Assembly (NCBI RefSeq): GCF_000756375.1
Contig: NZ_JNFD01000047.1
Span: 148,414-212,413 of the forward strand
Length of the DNA stretch: 64,000 nt
Direction of reading: 5' to 3'
Source of the DNA: Sphingopyxis sp. LC81
Lineage (GTDB): Bacteria; Pseudomonadota; Alphaproteobacteria; Sphingomonadales; Sphingomonadaceae
This document shows, piece after piece, positions 18,778-27,277 of this stretch; the first letter of the stretch is position 1, and each line of letters opens with the position of its first letter. Position numbers and translations under genes: made by a program. Below the pieces are notes generated by a model. That model was not told where the DNA came from and did no database searches. It was given only the letters and a program-made list of their open reading frames with translations.

Positions 18778-19653
18778 TTATGCGGTCGCGGCGATTTCAT
18801 CGGTCAGCCAGCCGCGGAAGCGCAGCATCGCGTCGCTTTCGGGGCGCGACATCAGGCGGGTGAGCCAGTAGCGGCCGGCGTCGATCGTGACCGCGAAGGG
18901 CTGGACGAGCAGCTCGGCGGCGAGTTCGCGGGTGAACATCGAAGGCGGCGCGAGCGCGACGCCCTGACCCGCGGCAGCGGCGGTCGCCATCAACGCCGAG
19001 CTGTCGAAGACGGGACCGCGCAGCACGGGGACGGGGACGCCCGTGGCGGCGAACCAGAGCGCCCATTCGTCGGCGCGGTACGAGCGCAGCAGGCGCTCGT
19101 GGATCAGGTCGGCGGGGTTCTTGAGGCGCGCGGCGATCGCGGGGGCGCAGACCGGCGCCATCGGCGCGGCGAGCAAGGGTTCGGCGTGGGTGCCGTGCCA
19201 GGCGCCGTCGCCGAAGCGGATCGCATAGTCGAGCGCCTCGCCCGCGAGGTCGACGCGGTTGTTGTTCGTCGAGATGCGGAGGTCGATCGCGGGGTGCAGG
19301 CGCGCGAAGGCGTCGAGGCGTGGGAGTAGCCAGCCGGTCGCGAAGGTGCCGACGACGCCGACCTTGAGCGCCTCGCGGAAATGGCCATCGGTATATTGGT
19401 CGAGCGTAGCGGCGACGCGGTCGAAGGCATCGGCGACGACTGGGACGAGCGCGTGGCCCTCGTCGGTGAGCGCGAGCCCGCGCGGCAGGCGGTGGAAGAG
19501 GCGCGTGCCGAGGCGGCGTTCGAGCTGCGCGACCTGATGGCTGACGGCGCCCTGGCTGACGCAGAGTTCGATCGCGGCGCGGGTGAAATTGAGGTGGCGC
19601 GCCGCAGCCTCAAAGGCGCGGAGGGCGTTCAGGGGGAGCTGGGCGCGGTCCAT
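18778..19653 (-). CDS. ampR: AmpR-type LysR-family regulator of beta-lactamase
   Basis: 291 residues. N-terminal winged helix with the AmpR/GcvA signature LPLNALRAFEAAARHLNFTR, then VSQGAVSHQV and FHRLPRGLALTDEG; C-terminal LysR effector domain. AmpR proteins sense cell-wall muropeptides and switch on a divergent bla gene. Here a beta-lactamase gene starts 94 bases away on the opposite strand, and the intergenic space holds a T-N11-A box, so this pair is very probably a regulator and its target. GcvA-like specificity is the alternative, but the neighbour favours AmpR. Confidence 0.85.
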   Translation of the reverse strand: MDRAQLPLNALRAFEAAARHLNFTRAAIELCVSQGAVSHQVAQLERRLGTRLFHRLPRGLALTDEGHALVPVVADAFDRVAATLDQYTDGHFREALKVGVVGTFATGWLLPRLDAFARLHPAIDLRISTNNNRVDLAGEALDYAIRFGDGAWHGTHAEPLLAAPMAPVCAPAIAARLKNPADLIHERLLRSYRADEWALWFAATGVPVPVLRGPVFDSSALMATAAAAGQGVALAPPSMFTRELAAELLVQPFAVTIDAGRYWLTRLMSRPESDAMLRFRGWLTDEIAATA

Positions 19654-19670
19654 GGCCTGTCATCAATTAT

Positions 19671-19689
19671 TCTCATGGCTTTGTCGAGA
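19671..19689. promoter_or_regulatory. Candidate LysR/AmpR operator
   Basis: TCTC-N11-GAGA inverted repeat, which fits the T-N11-A LysR consensus, centred in the 93-base space between ampR (start 19653) and the beta-lactamase gene (start 19747). Confidence 0.5.
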
Positions 19690-19746
19690 AATCATGCTTT
19701 GTGGGCGGCGGCGCGGCGCGGCATCCCGGCGGGGAAGGAGACGGAT

Positions 19747-20661
19747 ATGATCGCGATGATGACAATTGCCGCCTGGCTGGCGGGCGTGAGCCATGTGCCG
19801 CTGCCGCTCGTCCAGGAGGCGAAGGCGCAGACGGTGGCGGGCGGGGTTGCGCCGGGTGCGGACGACCCGTTAACGCGGCCGATTGCGGCTTCGCGTGCGG
19901 CCGAATGGCTGGCGCCTGCCAGACCTGAGAAGATTTTCGGGACGAGCTATCTCGTCGGCTTCGGCGGGCTGAGCGTCGCGCTGATCGATACCGGCGACGG
20001 GCTGGTGCTGGTCGATGGCGCGTTGCCGCAGGCGGCGCCCGCGATCCTCGCCAATGTCCGTGCGCTCGGCTTCGATCCCAAAGACATCAAATTTATTCTG
20101 AGCACCGAACCGCATTTCGACCATGCCGGCGGGATCGCCGCGCTGGTGCGCGACACCGGCGCGACGGTGGTCGCGAGCGCGCGCGGCGCCGAAGGGCTGC
20201 GCACGGGCAAACATGCGGCGGACGACCCGCAACTCGCTTACGGCGGCAGCTGGCCAGCCGTGACGCGGCTGCGCGTGGTGAAGGATGGTGAAGTGTTGAA
20301 GCTGGGCAAGGCGGCGATCACGGCGGTGGCGACGCCGGGGCACACGATGGGGAGCATGAGCTGGAGCTGGCAGGCGTGCGAGAAGCAGACGTGCAAGGCG
20401 ATCGTCTTTGCGTCGAGCCTCAACCCGGTGTCGGCCGACGATTATCGTTATACTGCGCCGTCGAGCGCGCCGATCGTGAAGGCGTTCGAAGCGAGTCATC
20501 GCAAGATGGACGCGCTCGCATGCGACATCCTGATTTCCGCGCACCCCGATAATGCGGGTCCGGGGCGCTATAACGACAAGCCCGGTGCGTGCCGCACTTA
20601 CGCCGAGCGGTCGCGCAAAGCGCTGGCAGCGCGTCTTGCCAAGGAAGCGGGCGGATCCTGA
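19747..20661 (+). CDS. Subclass B3 metallo-beta-lactamase with Glu in the zinc site
   Basis: 304 residues from the ATG at 19747, 8 bases after AAGGAG; signal peptide about 1-28 (ends EAKAQ), so periplasmic. Hydrolyses the beta-lactam ring with zinc. Ligand motif is E121-x-H123-x-D125-H126 (STEPHFDHAGG), with H199 (TPGHTMGS) and H266 (ISAHPDNAG). The first ligand is normally His in B3 enzymes (Gln in GOB); Glu here matches the B3-E variant described for SIE-1 of Sphingobium indicum. Two further Cys (CEKQTC) may form a disulfide. Divergent from ampR. Activity spectrum cannot be told from sequence. Confidence 0.9.
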   Translation: MIAMMTIAAWLAGVSHVPLPLVQEAKAQTVAGGVAPGADDPLTRPIAASRAAEWLAPARPEKIFGTSYLVGFGGLSVALIDTGDGLVLVDGALPQAAPAILANVRALGFDPKDIKFILSTEPHFDHAGGIAALVRDTGATVVASARGAEGLRTGKHAADDPQLAYGGSWPAVTRLRVVKDGEVLKLGKAAITAVATPGHTMGSMSWSWQACEKQTCKAIVFASSLNPVSADDYRYTAPSSAPIVKAFEASHRKMDALACDILISAHPDNAGPGRYNDKPGACRTYAERSRKALAARLAKEAGGS

Positions 20662-20680
20662 CCCGCCTGCCGCGGCTCTG

Positions 20681-21517
20681 TCAGGGAAGCGGCGGCTCCG
20701 CCTGGAACGGATCATAGCGGGCCGGGTCATAGGCACCGAAACGCACGGCGCCTTCGGTTTCGCTCCATCCTTTCGACAGGGCGACCGCGACCTCGCCGCG
20801 ATCGGCCAGAAGGGCGCGGTGCACGGCGGCGCAGGGCACCGATGCCTGGTCGCGACAGACCAGCGGCCCCGGCGGGAGCGGATCGGATCGCCAGACCTGA
20901 AGAAGCGTCGCGGCGGTGCCGGGATCGTCGGCCTGCAACTGGCGCCAGGGGCCTTCGGCGAGCGCCGCGACGTCGGTGCGGCCGGCAAGCAGCTCTGCCA
21001 GGGCGGCTTCGTGGGTGCCCGCATGGCGCCGCGTCGCAAAAACCGGGGCGCGGCCGGTGCTTCGCAGCGCGGCCGACTGAACCAGTGCGCCGGACGTCGA
21101 GCCCGGCAGCACTTCGGTGTAGCGCAAGTCGCCGGCGCGCGCGCCGAGGGCGTCGAGCGATGCGAGGCCGCTATCGCGGCGCACCAGCAGGACGCCCCGA
21201 TAGCGATCGAGCACGGCCGGAGGCGTGGAAAGGACAGCGATCGGCCGGACATCGGGGCAGGAGCGAGCCTCGACGAATGCGCCGAGATTGGTCATCGCAA
21301 TATCGATCTCGCCGCGGCAGAGCGCCTTCGCCAGCGCTTCGGGCGTATCGAGCAAGCGGATTTCGGTCGGCCGCCCCGACGCGCGTTCGACGAGTGCGGC
21401 AAGCGGCGCCAGCGCAACCGATCGGTCGTAGCGCGGATAATGATAGGTGCCGACGCGCAGCGCCGGTGGTGTTTCAACCGGCGACGCCCACGCCGCGAGA
21501 AGGGTCAGAAGCATCAC
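20681..21517 (-). CDS. Orphan PhnD/SsuA-like periplasmic substrate-binding protein
   Basis: 278 residues with an N-terminal signal-like hydrophobic segment (MMLLTLLAAWASPVE). The body follows the type-2 periplasmic-binding fold of the PhnD group: ALRVGTYHYPRYD, LAKALCRGEIDIAMTNLGAFVE, and a middle domain RYTEVLPGSTSGALVQSAAL. Such proteins bind phosphonate, phosphite or other anions for ABC import or sensing. No ABC permease or ATPase is nearby, so it may act with a distant transporter or as a sensor. It converges on the beta-lactamase gene. Confidence 0.75.
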   Translation of the reverse strand: MMLLTLLAAWASPVETPPALRVGTYHYPRYDRSVALAPLAALVERASGRPTEIRLLDTPEALAKALCRGEIDIAMTNLGAFVEARSCPDVRPIAVLSTPPAVLDRYRGVLLVRRDSGLASLDALGARAGDLRYTEVLPGSTSGALVQSAALRSTGRAPVFATRRHAGTHEAALAELLAGRTDVAALAEGPWRQLQADDPGTAATLLQVWRSDPLPPGPLVCRDQASVPCAAVHRALLADRGEVAVALSKGWSETEGAVRFGAYDPARYDPFQAEPPLP

Positions 21518-21580
21518 CGCGCGATGGACGCGACGGTAGCCGAAGCAAAGGATTCTCCGACGAACGACATGCCGGCGCGA

Positions 21581-22858
21581 CTAGCGATCCAGCACTAGAC
21601 AGGCCTGACCGTCCTTGCGCACGCTTGCGCAGAAGCTTTCGGCTTCGCCCTTGTTCGCAAAGCCGCCGGCCTGGAGGCGGGTGAGCTTGCCGCTCTTGAC
21701 CAGATAGGGCGTGCGCCCGGCGAAGGCGGGATTCTTCTTTTCGAGCGCGGCCCAGAGGCTCCGGGCGTTTGCCTCGACCCCGAAGGCGCCGAGCTGGGCG
21801 CGCCAGGGGCTGGCGGTGCCGTTGTGGACGCGCACCGGCGCCGGCGCGGCGGCGGCGGTGGCGACGGGGGCGGCCTTGACGGGTGCGGGCTTGACCGGCG
21901 CGGGTTTGGGTTCGGCGGGCTTGGGCGCGGGCTTTGCGGGCTCGGCCTTCGGCGGCAGCTTTCCGCTTTCGGGCGGCGCGGCATAGCTCGTGCCCGGCTG
22001 GCCGGTGGCGGCGACGGCGTTGGCGGTCGCTTCGGCAGCCGCGGCTGCGGCGGCTGCGGCGGCGCTCGCGACGGGGGACGAGGCCATAGCGACGCTGCGG
22101 ACGGGTTCGGGCTTAGGCTGCGGTGCGGGCTTTGCGGGCGGCGTGTCGATCACCGGGGGCGGCGTATAGCGGGTGCCGGGGGTCGATGCGGGCAGGCTCG
22201 CGACCTTCACCGGCGAGGCCGCCGGCACGGGTTTGGGCGCGGGCGGCGCGGCGGCGTTGACCGCCGCGAGGCGCGCCTGCTGTTCGCCGCGTTCGATTTC
22301 GGGGAGCAGCGCGAGGCCGCGCTGGCGCTGGTCGAGCGGGATCAGATTGTCGAGCTGCGCAAGGCGCGCCGAAGCGATGCCGAGCCCGGCGTCGCTCGCG
22401 CGCTTGGTCAGCGCATAGGCGCGCGGCCAGTCCTCTGCCGCGAGGTCGCCGTTGAAGTGCGCGGTGCCGAGGACATATTGCGCGCGGGGTTCGCCGCGCG
22501 CGGCCGAATTGAGGATGAAGGGCATCGCCTCCTGCCGGCGGTTCGCGGTGAAGAGCACGAGGCCGAGATTATCCTCCGCCTGCAAATGGCCTTGCTTGGC
22601 GGCGCGGCGATACCAGGCCTCCGCCTGCACGAGATCGGCGGGGGCGCCGCGGCCGAGTTTATACGCCTGGCCGAGGTTGAATTGCGCATCGGCGTCGCCG
22701 GCGAGGGCGAGCGGGCGCCATTCGGCAACGGCGGCCGCATAATTGCCCGCCTGCCAGGCATCGACGCCGTCCTTGACGTCGGCATAAGCGGGCGCCGCCA
22801 GCATCGATGCCGCGAGCAACGGCAAAGCCAGCGAAAGGACGGTGCGGAAAGAACGCAT
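21581..22858 (-). CDS. Sel1-repeat protein with C-terminal SPOR domain
   Basis: 425 residues from the ATG at 22858 (MRSFRTVLSL); signal peptide to about residue 27 (APAYA-D). Residues ~35-190 contain Sel1-type repeats (GDADAQFNLGQAYKLGRG, GHLQAEDNLGLVLF, GEPRAQYVLGTAHFNGD). A long Pro/Ala/Lys linker follows, then a SPOR domain (last ~75 residues, WRAQLGAFGVEANARSLW ... LTRLQAGGF) that binds septal denuded peptidoglycan. Predicted periplasmic cell-division or cell-wall protein. Divergent from the parA-like gene, and echoed by a second SPOR protein at 24572. Confidence 0.85.
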   Translation of the reverse strand: MRSFRTVLSLALPLLAASMLAAPAYADVKDGVDAWQAGNYAAAVAEWRPLALAGDADAQFNLGQAYKLGRGAPADLVQAEAWYRRAAKQGHLQAEDNLGLVLFTANRRQEAMPFILNSAARGEPRAQYVLGTAHFNGDLAAEDWPRAYALTKRASDAGLGIASARLAQLDNLIPLDQRQRGLALLPEIERGEQQARLAAVNAAAPPAPKPVPAASPVKVASLPASTPGTRYTPPPVIDTPPAKPAPQPKPEPVRSVAMASSPVASAAAAAAAAAAEATANAVAATGQPGTSYAAPPESGKLPPKAEPAKPAPKPAEPKPAPVKPAPVKAAPVATAAAAPAPVRVHNGTASPWRAQLGAFGVEANARSLWAALEKKNPAFAGRTPYLVKSGKLTRLQAGGFANKGEAESFCASVRKDGQACLVLDR

Positions 22859-23115
22859 CTTATTCTCCAATGACTTGCGCCGCATAAGGCCGGCTGCAGT
22901 CCCCGGGGGCTTTATAACGGCAATTGGCTAACACGGCGTTAGCGACAAAAGCGGTCACGCCGAACTTGATCCGTTCTGGCACAAGTTCGTCTTAGGGGGT
23001 CATTTACCATATTTGCGAGCAAGTCGTTCACCCTCTTTTTATCATCGTTAACCCAATTTTAGCGCCCCGCATGGCATCCCTTCGCCGAATTTTGGATTTC
23101 CGAGGGGGTAACGCA

Positions 23116-23838
23116 GTGCGCGTATTGGCATTGGCTTCACAGAAAGGCGGGTCGGGAAAGACCACGCTGTCGGGGCACCTCGCGGTGCAGGCGCAGCTTG
23201 CGGGCGCCGGCCCCGTCGTTCTGATCGACATCGATCCGCAGGGCTCGCTCGCCGACTGGTGGAACGAGCGTGAAACCGACCTTCCGGCGTTCGCCCAGAC
23301 CACGGTCGCCCGGCTCGCCTCCGACCTCGAAATCCTGCGCCAGCAGGGCTTTAAATTGGCGGTGATCGATACGCCGCCGGCGATCACCATGGCGATCCAG
23401 AGCGTGATTTCGGTCGCCGAGCTGATCGTTGTGCCGACGCGGCCCAGCCCGCACGATCTGCGCGCCGTCGGCGCCACCGTCGACCTTTGCGAACGCGCCG
23501 GCAAGCCGCTGGTGTTCGTCGTCAACGGCGCGACGCCGAAGGCCAAGATTACCAGCGAAGCCGCGGTCGCGCTGTCGCAGCACGGCACCGTCGCGCCGAT
23601 CACGCTGCACCACCGCACCGATTATGCCGCGTCGATGATCGACGGCCGCACGGTGATGGAAGTCGATCCCAACGGACGCTCGGCCGACGAGATCCGCCAG
23701 CTGTGGACGTATATGAACGACCGCCTCGAAAAGAATTTCCGCAGGACCGTATTTGCCGCGCCGCTGCCCACACAGGGCAATTATGGCGCGGTTCGCCCGA
23801 TGGGTGGTGGCTTCGGCCGCCGCATCGCTGGCCAGTGA
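23116..23838 (+). CDS. ParA-family ATPase
   Basis: 240 residues with a GTG start at 23116, eight bases after GAGGGGG; the in-frame ATG at 23071 has no ribosome-binding site. Deviant Walker A KGGSGKTT near residue 10, IDIDPQGSLADWW, and IDTPPAI (Walker A' and B). ParA/MinD proteins position cargo by ATP-dependent cycling on the nucleoid or membrane. It is an orphan ParA (no parB motif next to it), with a helical partner and a SPOR lipoprotein immediately downstream, which suggests positioning of an envelope or division complex rather than chromosome segregation. Confidence 0.85.
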   Translation: MRVLALASQKGGSGKTTLSGHLAVQAQLAGAGPVVLIDIDPQGSLADWWNERETDLPAFAQTTVARLASDLEILRQQGFKLAVIDTPPAITMAIQSVISVAELIVVPTRPSPHDLRAVGATVDLCERAGKPLVFVVNGATPKAKITSEAAVALSQHGTVAPITLHHRTDYAASMIDGRTVMEVDPNGRSADEIRQLWTYMNDRLEKNFRRTVFAAPLPTQGNYGAVRPMGGGFGRRIAGQ

Positions 23839-23855
23839 CGGGGAGTACGGGAATC

Positions 23856-24551
23856 ATGGGCGAACCAAAACCTCTCGCATCGCTGAGCGCCGGACTCCTT
23901 GCCCGCAAGGGTGGAGCGCGTCCCGCCATGCGCCGCCAGCCGCTCGGTAGCGGCCCCGCAACGATGAACAGCGGCGGTTACGATGACCTCGGCTGGAACG
24001 ACATGGGATATGATGTCGATCCCGACCAGTCGGCCGAACCCACGCGTCTGGTCGATCTGAAGCCGCTGCTCACCGGATCGGTGCTGGCGCATAATGTCGA
24101 GGCCGAACATGCGGTCGACGACAGCGTCGGTCACGAGCTGACGCCGGAATTTTCGGCCGAATATACCGGCGAATTCACCGGGCTGACCGAGGATTATGGC
24201 GTCGACCAGTATGAGGCCGAAGCCCCCGAAGTTCCCGAAATCGTCCGCCAGCAGGAATCGCTGATCGAGCGCGTCGCCGCGGTGGCGCGCAAGGTCGAAG
24301 CGCGTCCGGCGCCCGCACCGAAGAAGGAAAAGGCGCCGCGTGCATTGCGGGCCCGCGAGAAGGCGGCGTTCACGCTGCGTCTCGACGCCGAGCGCCATCT
24401 GCGCCTCCGCCTCGCGAGCGCGGTGACAAACCGGTCGTCGCAGGTGATCCTGACCGACCTGCTCGACGAATATCTGTCTTCGCTGCCCGAAATCGACGCA
24501 ATGGCGAGCCGCCTGCCGGCCGCACGCCCGGCGCGCCGCGTGGCGCGCTGA
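23856..24551 (+). CDS. ParA-partner protein with RHH-like C-terminus
   Basis: 231 residues from the ATG at 23856, 17 bases after the parA-like stop. The first ~120 residues are low-complexity and acidic (many Asp/Glu/Tyr). The last ~60 residues (AFTLRLDAERHLRLRLAS ... SSQVILTDLLDEYL) resemble a ribbon-helix-helix DNA-binding unit, as in small partners of orphan ParA proteins. Likely the cargo or DNA adaptor for the ATPase. No experimental function is known to me. Confidence 0.7.
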   Translation: MGEPKPLASLSAGLLARKGGARPAMRRQPLGSGPATMNSGGYDDLGWNDMGYDVDPDQSAEPTRLVDLKPLLTGSVLAHNVEAEHAVDDSVGHELTPEFSAEYTGEFTGLTEDYGVDQYEAEAPEVPEIVRQQESLIERVAAVARKVEARPAPAPKKEKAPRALRAREKAAFTLRLDAERHLRLRLASAVTNRSSQVILTDLLDEYLSSLPEIDAMASRLPAARPARRVAR

Positions 24552-24571
24552 AGAAAAAAGGGGGACCCGTC

Positions 24572-25963
24572 ATGAACCGCAAGATGCTGATGAACCTGGC
24601 CGTTTCGGGTTTTGTCCTGAGCGTGGCCACCGGATGCAGCGGCATGGGCAAGATGGCCGACGCGCCAGCGCGCGCCGCCGGCAAGCCCGCGATCGCCGCC
24701 AAATCGGCGAGCGATGCGCGCGTCGCGCTCGAAGCCGGGAAAGCCAGCAAGGCGGTCGGCCTGGCCGAAGCCGCGGTTGCCGGCAGCCCGCGCGATGCAA
24801 ATTATCGCGCGTTGCTGGGACAGGCGTATCTCAACGACGGGCGCTTTGCATCGGCGACCGCGGCGCTGACCGAGGCGATCGAACTCGGCGCGAACGACGG
24901 CAATACGGTGCTTTCGCTGGCGCTCGCGCAAATCGCGCAGAACAAGAATGCCGATGCCGTGGCGCTGCTGACACAGCATCGCGCGGCGGTGCCGGCTTCG
25001 GACCTCGGGCTGGCGCTGGCGCTCGCGGGAGACAATGAAGGCGCGATCTATGTGTTGAGCGAAGCCGCGCGGGCCGAAGGCGCCGACGCGCGGACGCGGC
25101 AGAATTTGGCGCTGGCGTTCGCGCTGTCGGGCCGCTGGGCACAGGCGCGCATTCTCGCTTCGCAGGATCTGTCGATCGCCAAGCTCGAAGGGCGGATGGC
25201 CGAATGGTCGAAGCTGGCCGAACAGCCCGATGCGCAGATGCGCGTCGCGAGCCTGATCGGGACGAAGGCGCGGCAGGATGCCGGCATGCCGGTCCAGCTC
25301 GCGCTGAGCAATTTTGGCGCCCCGCAAATGGCCGCGGCCGAGCCGGCAGTCCAGCTCGCGAGCGCCGATCCGGCGCCGGTCGCCGACTATGCGCCGCCGC
25401 CGCCGGTCCTTGCGGATGCAGGCGGCGCGATCCGCAGCGTCGAACTGCCGATGCCCACGCGCACCGCCGATGGCGTCGTGCCGGTGACCGAATTGCCGCA
25501 GCCGAAACCCGCGGGCGAGGTGATCCTCGCCGATGCCGCGCCCTATCGCGCCGCGCCGCGCGTGGCGGGTGAGGGGCGTGTCCGTCCCGCACAGCAGCAG
25601 GCGATCGAGCTTGCGACGGTGCTGATCCCGAAGGCGATGGGTTTCGATGCGAAAAAGCCGAGCGGCTGGGCGGTGCAGCTGGGCGCCTATGACAGCCTCG
25701 GCATCGCCAGGGAAAAATGGGGCAGCCTGAAAAAACGCAACGGCGTTCTCGCGAACTTCCCGGCGTCGAGCCATGCCGCGACGGTGAACGGCCGCAATTT
25801 CTATCGCCTGACGGTGAACGGCCTCGCGACGCGCGCCGACGCGGCGAGCCTGTGCAACCAGTTGAAGGCGCAGGGCCAGACCTGCTTCATCCGTGCGATG
25901 GGCGGCGGCGAGGCGATCCAGTGGGCGTCGAAGGCCGGCGCGATGCGGCTCGCTTCGCGCTAA
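24572..25963 (+). CDS. TPR lipoprotein with C-terminal SPOR domain
   Basis: 463 residues. Lipoprotein signal with lipobox VATGC (lipidated Cys at about residue 22). Residues ~45-220 carry tetratricopeptide-like repeats (NYRALLGQAYLNDGRFASATAAL and following), then a Pro/Ala linker and a SPOR domain (GWAVQLGAYDSLGIAREKW ... TCFIRAM) for septal peptidoglycan. Third gene of a rightward run with the ParA-like ATPase and its partner; closed by a terminator at 25986-26020. Predicted outer-membrane-anchored division or cell-wall factor. Confidence 0.85.
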   Translation: MNRKMLMNLAVSGFVLSVATGCSGMGKMADAPARAAGKPAIAAKSASDARVALEAGKASKAVGLAEAAVAGSPRDANYRALLGQAYLNDGRFASATAALTEAIELGANDGNTVLSLALAQIAQNKNADAVALLTQHRAAVPASDLGLALALAGDNEGAIYVLSEAARAEGADARTRQNLALAFALSGRWAQARILASQDLSIAKLEGRMAEWSKLAEQPDAQMRVASLIGTKARQDAGMPVQLALSNFGAPQMAAAEPAVQLASADPAPVADYAPPPPVLADAGGAIRSVELPMPTRTADGVVPVTELPQPKPAGEVILADAAPYRAAPRVAGEGRVRPAQQQAIELATVLIPKAMGFDAKKPSGWAVQLGAYDSLGIAREKWGSLKKRNGVLANFPASSHAATVNGRNFYRLTVNGLATRADAASLCNQLKAQGQTCFIRAMGGGEAIQWASKAGAMRLASR

Positions 25964-25985
25964 AAGACTTTACCCGGATAAGGGG

Positions 25986-26020
25986 GAGGGGCGTGGCCGC
26001 GAGGCCGCGCCTCTTTTGTT
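25986..26020 (+). terminator. Terminator of the parA-SPOR run
   Basis: Imperfect GC-rich stem GAGGGGCGTGGCC / GGCCGCGCCTC with loop GCGA, followed by TTTTGTTT. Starts 23 bases after the stop of the SPOR lipoprotein gene. Confidence 0.7.
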
Positions 26021-26060
26021 TGGGGTCGCCGCGATTTGCCGTTGCGTCGGCGCTTATTCA

Positions 26061-26075
26061 ATATTCATCGAATAT
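26061..26075. promoter_or_regulatory. Candidate operator (ATATTC-ATC-GAATAT)
   Basis: Perfect 6-bp inverted repeat with a 3-base spacer in an AT-rich stretch, 90 bases before the TbpB-like lipoprotein gene. Does not match a Fur box; binding protein unknown. Confidence 0.25.
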
Positions 26076-26164
26076 ATCCGCGTCATTATCTTCGTTATTT
26101 TCTGTATTCGTCTTGACGATGCGATGGTGGATGGCAAGAAGGTTGGAATTCTCAGGGGGATTCC

Positions 26165-27091
26165 ATGCATTACCAACGCTTTGCCGCTATCAGCCTCGGC
26201 TGCGCCCTGTTGTCCGCTTGCGGTGGCGGTGGCGGCGGGGGTGGCGGCGTCAATTCGACTTCGCCGCCACCGAGCGCAAACGCCAACAGTTCGCTCGTGA
26301 ACTTGCAGTATAGCGAGGATTTCATCGGCCGCGCGGCGATCATCCGCTACAATGTTTCGCGGGCGACCGGCGGTGCGACGGTGCGCGATCCGCGCGAAAA
26401 TCTGGGCGCGCAAATCCGCTATGACGCGGTGAACAAAACCTATCTTCTGGCTGGCACGACCTATCCGTCGTCGACCTTTGGTCCGGCCAACCGGGACGCC
26501 GCGTCGAGCGGCGCGGTCATCACCGCCTATGAGAAGGTCAGCGGCAACCGGCAGGAAAATCTGGCGCTATTCAATCCCGGTCCGGCCAACACCGAGCTGG
26601 CGCTCACCTATGCCAGCTATGGCGCGTTGCAGACGATCACCGACAATGGCGCGACCGTCGATGTTGCGACCGCCTTTTTCACCTATGGCGTCCAGACGGC
26701 GGCGAGCGACATGCCGCGGACCGGATCGGTCAATTATCGCACACGGATCGACGGCCAGTACGCCGACGCGACCGGCGTCTATTCGGTTTCGGGTCCGAGC
26801 AGCTTCTCCGCCAATTTCGGGGCGGGCACGATCGCCTTTTCGATGGATCCGGTCGGCCAGAATGTCGTCACCGGCGGCACGAAAAGCCTAGGGTCGCACA
26901 CGATGACCGGGTCGATCGCCATCGGCAACCAGTTCAACGCCTCGACCGAGTTCAGCCGCCCTTATGGTAGCAGTGTCGCGGGCTATTTCTATGGCCCCGG
27001 CGCCGCCGAACTCGGTGGAACCTTCCTGATCAGGGACAACACGGGGGGAAGCGGCGCCGGCGCGGGCATCGTGGTTGGCAAGAAGAACTGA
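26165..27091 (+). CDS. TbpB-like surface lipoprotein
   Basis: 308 residues, start ATG at 26165 after CAGGGGGATTCC. Lipobox LLSAC followed directly by nine glycines, a flexible tether typical of surface lipoproteins. The C-terminal half (NYRTRIDGQYADATG; ELGGTFLIRD near the end) matches the eight-stranded handle barrel of transferrin-binding-protein-B-like proteins. These are often exported by Slam proteins and bind metal sources or host proteins; no Slam or receptor gene is adjacent, so ligand and surface exposure are inference. Confidence 0.7.
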   Translation: MHYQRFAAISLGCALLSACGGGGGGGGGVNSTSPPPSANANSSLVNLQYSEDFIGRAAIIRYNVSRATGGATVRDPRENLGAQIRYDAVNKTYLLAGTTYPSSTFGPANRDAASSGAVITAYEKVSGNRQENLALFNPGPANTELALTYASYGALQTITDNGATVDVATAFFTYGVQTAASDMPRTGSVNYRTRIDGQYADATGVYSVSGPSSFSANFGAGTIAFSMDPVGQNVVTGGTKSLGSHTMTGSIAIGNQFNASTEFSRPYGSSVAGYFYGPGAAELGGTFLIRDNTGGSGAGAGIVVGKKN

Positions 27092-27277
27092 TCGTTCCGG
27101 GCGGTGATCCTTTTTGCCCGAGCCCGTTCTGCCCGGCGCTTTTCATAGTCTACTTGCCCGGCGCAGGCAGCCGCGCGAGCCGGACGACGGCGAATCGGCC
27201 ATCCATCGGGGGTGGTCCGAGGGGGGCGGGCTCGCAAGGGGCATTGCCCGATTGAAGCCCACTGGTTGCCGCGGACT

